A stretch of 64,000 bases of DNA, taken from Rhodopseudomonas sp. (GTDB lineage Bacteria > Pseudomonadota > Alphaproteobacteria > Rhizobiales > Xanthobacteraceae). Below the pieces are notes generated by a model. The model was given only the letters and a program-made list of their open reading frames with translations. It did not search any database and had not been told where the DNA came from. The translations under genes were made by a program, and so were the position numbers. Location of the stretch: NCBI GenBank assembly GCA_016124795.1, contig WGNB01000019.1, positions 118,235 through 182,234 of the forward strand, given 5' to 3'. Positions 61,790 to 64,000 of this stretch are shown here, piece by piece (the stretch's first letter is position 1; each line of letters starts with the position of its first letter).

Positions 61790-62890
61790 TTGCGGGCAAT
61801 TGGGCTGATGAGCGGGACGTCGCTCGATGGCGTCGACGTGGCGCTGCTGGAGACCGACGGAACGCGCATTCTGGGCTTTGGGCCGGTCGGTTACCGGGCC
61901 TATTCCGACGACGAACGGGCGCTGTTGCGGCAGGCGCTGGCCGACGCGGTCGGTTTGAGCGATCGCGCGGCGCGGCCGGGCGTGTTGGGGCAGGCCGAGG
62001 CGTTCATTACCCGCGCCCATGCCGAGGCGGTCGAGTCTTTTCTGGCGGCCGAGGCGATCGACCGGGCCGATATCGGCATTGTCGGTTTTCACGGCCAGAC
62101 CGTGCTGCACCGGCCGGCCGACCGGTTGACGGTGCAGATCGGTGACGGCGCGGCGCTGGCGACCCGGCTGGGCCTGCCGGTGGCTTACGATTTCCGCGCC
62201 GCCGATGTCGCGGTTGGCGGGCAGGGCGCGCCGCTGGTGCCGGTGTTCCATCAGGCGCTGGCGCGCGGGCTCGACCGGCCGCATCCGATCGCGGTGCTCA
62301 ATATTGGCGGCGTCGCCAATGTCACCTTCGTCGACGGCGGCGATCCGGTCGCCTGCGACACCGGGCCGGGCAACGCGCTGATCGACGACTTCATGCGGGC
62401 GCGGACGGGTAGCCCGCTCGACCGCGACGGCGACGCAGCCGCGTGTGGCATGGTCGATGAGGCGTTCATCGCCAGTGTGCTCAGGCATCCTTTCTTCGCG
62501 CAGCCTTGTCCGAAGTCGCTCGACCGCAACGACTTTGCTCTGGCCAATATCGGCCTGCCGGCGCTGTCGGTGGCGGACGGCGCGGCGACCTTGTCGGCTT
62601 TGACCGCCGCCTCGGTGGCGCGGGTCGTCGAACGGCTGCCGGTCCCGCCGCGGTCCTGGATCGTCGCCGGCGGCGGCGCGCGCAATCCGACCTTGATGAA
62701 AATGCTGGCGGCGCGGCTGGCACCGGCCACCGTAGAAAGCGCCGATGCGGTCGGTTGGCAGTCGCAATCGATCGAGGCGCAGGCCTTTGCCTACTTGGCG
62801 GTGCGCACGCTTGCCGGCCTGCCGATCACCTTTCCGCTGACCACCGGCGTCGAGCGGCCGATGACCGGCGGCATCGTCGTTCGGCCCTGA
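61790..62890 (+). CDS. anmK: Anhydro-N-acetylmuramic acid kinase
   Basis: AnmK phosphorylates and hydrolyses anhydroMurNAc to MurNAc-6-phosphate in cell-wall recycling. The product (about 366 residues) has the diagnostic [75 protein letters not shown] and [14 protein letters not shown]. The start is uncertain: TTG 61790 (MRAIGLMSG) has GGGGGCGG upstream, TTG 61778 is longer, and ATG 61808 would cut into the first strand. The cell-wall genes between 46 and 53 kb provide the matching biosynthetic context. Confidence 0.95.
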   Translation: MRAIGLMSGTSLDGVDVALLETDGTRILGFGPVGYRAYSDDERALLRQALADAVGLSDRAARPGVLGQAEAFITRAHAEAVESFLAAEAIDRADIGIVGFHGQTVLHRPADRLTVQIGDGAALATRLGLPVAYDFRAADVAVGGQGAPLVPVFHQALARGLDRPHPIAVLNIGGVANVTFVDGGDPVACDTGPGNALIDDFMRARTGSPLDRDGDAAACGMVDEAFIASVLRHPFFAQPCPKSLDRNDFALANIGLPALSVADGAATLSALTAASVARVVERLPVPPRSWIVAGGGARNPTLMKMLAARLAPATVESADAVGWQSQSIEAQAFAYLAVRTLAGLPITFPLTTGVERPMTGGIVVRP

Positions 62891-63092
62891 GCCGGCGTTC
62901 TGCGCTGCGGTTTTGGTTTAGCCCCGGCGGGCGGACCTTCATCGAATGACATTTCGTGTCTTTGGCGGCCGGCTTCCGGGCACTGGATGTTTTTAGTAAA
63001 TACAACTCAAGATAGTATTGATAATAATTACAACCAATGCAAAGGTGACGGCATCGCGGGGCGGCGGCCAAACGGGCAAACGGGGAAGCGTC

Positions 63093-64000
63093 ATGACGAT
63101 CAGGTCGATCGGGGCGGCATGGGTGGCCGCGATGATGATGGCGGGCTGGGCTTCGGGTTCAGCCAGGGCCCAGCAGATTCCCGAACTGGTGCCGGTCAAT
63201 CCGCTGTTGTCGGCGCATACCGCCTGGTTCGAACCGGTCAAGATCTACGATCTGAAGAAGGATCATTACCCGCTGCCGGATTCGGCGTTTCCGCGCGGCC
63301 TGACCTATGAGGTGCACAGCGCGGTCGGATATGACCTCGCCAACACCATCGTCATTCAGGGCCCGGCCAGGAATGCCGCCGGGCAACGCGAACTGGTGAT
63401 CGTCGATACGCTCGGCAATCCGGGCATCACCACCGACACCATCGCCGCCTTGCGCAAGGCCGGTGCGCTGCCGGCGACGGGCAAGTTGCCCATCCGTGCG
63501 ATCATCTACACGCACAATCACATCGATCATGCTTATGGCGTGCACGGCTATCTCGCTGAAGCCGACCGGCCGCCCTGCAAGGCCGCCGATCCGCTGGTCG
63601 CGGGCCCCGACGGCGCCTTCGATGTCGACAGGGACAATCCGAACTGCGTCGCGATCATCGCGCAGGCCGATATCGAGCATGGCGTCGCCCAGACCGCGAC
63701 CGTGACCGGCACCATCATCGATGCGCGGTCGAGCTACATGTACGGTTCGTTCCTGTTCCGCAATCGCGTCAATGACGGCATCGGACCGGACGAAAAGACC
63801 AAGGTCATCACCGGGCCGAACGGCGAGCGGATCGCGATCAAGCCGAGCTATCAACTGCCGTCGCGCACCTTCGCCAACGATCTTTATGTCACGGCGGCCG
63901 GCGTGCACATGAAGCTGTTCTATGCGCCGAGCGAGACCAATGACGAACTGGCGATTTTCGTCCCCGACAGCCGCAACCAGACCGGCGTGACGCCGAAGAA
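63093..64000 (+). CDS. MBL-fold alkylsulfatase-like hydrolase, cut by window end
   Basis: The open 302-residue part starts at ATG 63093 after GGGGAAG and has a signal peptide (MTIRSIGAAWVAAMMMAGWA, cleavage near ARAQQ). The metallo-beta-lactamase domain follows: AVGYDLANTIVIQGP, LVIVDTLGNPGITTDTIAALR, then IRAIIYTHNHIDHAYGVHGYL, in which HNHIDH is the HxHxDH metal motif. The order and the following VAIIAQADIEHGV resemble SdsA1-type alkylsulfatases, which release sulfate from alkyl sulfates in the periplasm; those usually have about 650 residues with dimerisation and sterol-carrier-like domains beyond this window. An AT-rich stretch (62987-63040) upstream probably holds the promoter. Confidence 0.78.
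   Translation, partial: MTIRSIGAAWVAAMMMAGWASGSARAQQIPELVPVNPLLSAHTAWFEPVKIYDLKKDHYPLPDSAFPRGLTYEVHSAVGYDLANTIVIQGPARNAAGQRELVIVDTLGNPGITTDTIAALRKAGALPATGKLPIRAIIYTHNHIDHAYGVHGYLAEADRPPCKAADPLVAGPDGAFDVDRDNPNCVAIIAQADIEHGVAQTATVTGTIIDARSSYMYGSFLFRNRVNDGIGPDEKTKVITGPNGERIAIKPSYQLPSRTFANDLYVTAAGVHMKLFYAPSETNDELAIFVPDSRNQTGVTPK

Noticed and set aside
1..64000. tRNA, rRNA, tmRNA, SRP or RNase P RNA genes
   Set aside because: I looked for the conserved T-loop, GGAAGGAAGCAGCC-type and GAAAGTCCGGGCT-type signatures by eye and found none; a covariance-model scan would be needed to be certain.

Overview
The window looks like chromosome of a high-GC alphaproteobacterium of the order Hyphomicrobiales (Rhizobiales), closest in style to Bradyrhizobium, Rhodopseudomonas or Pseudolabrys. 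The reasons are an NDUFA12-like complex I accessory subunit followed by a DUF2155 protein and aat, a B12-dependent ribonucleotide reductase (NrdJ), an HWE/HisKA_2-type kinase, an intracellular polyhydroxyalkanoate depolymerase, an RNase E with a long insert in its S1 domain, and several REP-like palindromes. This is inferred from gene content; no 16S rRNA gene is present. I found no rRNA or tRNA gene, CRISPR array, transposase or integrase.

Layout. 0-5 kb: clpS, small exported proteins, an SRPBCC protein, a YegD-like Hsp70, a UBP-type zinc finger protein and a hemolysin III family protein. 5.0-8.8 kb: an accessory island that is visibly AT-richer from about 6.15 kb, rich in palindromic repeats. 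It holds a small exported protein, an unknown membrane protein and a compact three-gene minus-strand operon: a histidine-kinase-like ATPase with a STAS-like N-terminus, a STAS-like DUF4325 protein and a PIN-domain nuclease. This operon is the best candidate for an undescribed system. 8.8-17.5 kb: nrdJ, a 1.2-kb spacer with DnaA-box-like motifs and tandem repeats, an MscS channel, NDUFA12, DUF2155 and aat. 17.6-26.4 kb: a two-component cluster (CHASE3 kinase, two receivers, receiver-kinase hybrid) directly behind accB-accC, then aroQ, a DsbA-like protein and an M48 protease. 26.7-42.3 kb: aminotransferase, GT-C-like membrane protein, a divergent SDR/TetR pair with clear operators, GST, phaZ, a YitT family protein, small membrane proteins, a frameshifted GGDEF-EAL gene, an HtrA-like protease, a PsiF-repeat protein and a bifunctional aldolase/dehydrogenase. 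42.4-64 kb: rne, a periplasmic amidase, PBP1A, prfB with its programmed frameshift, an M23 peptidase, a peroxiredoxin, a YhdP/AsmA-like protein, tex, tyrS, anmK and a partial alkylsulfatase.

How the genes connect. clpS and aat are the adaptor and the transferase of the bacterial N-degron pathway, about 16 kb apart. The amidase, PBP1A, M23 peptidase and AnmK form a cell-wall synthesis, cleavage and recycling theme. accB, accC and aroQ are core biosynthesis. Many genes on both strands have long antisense open frames that come only from high GC; these were ignored.
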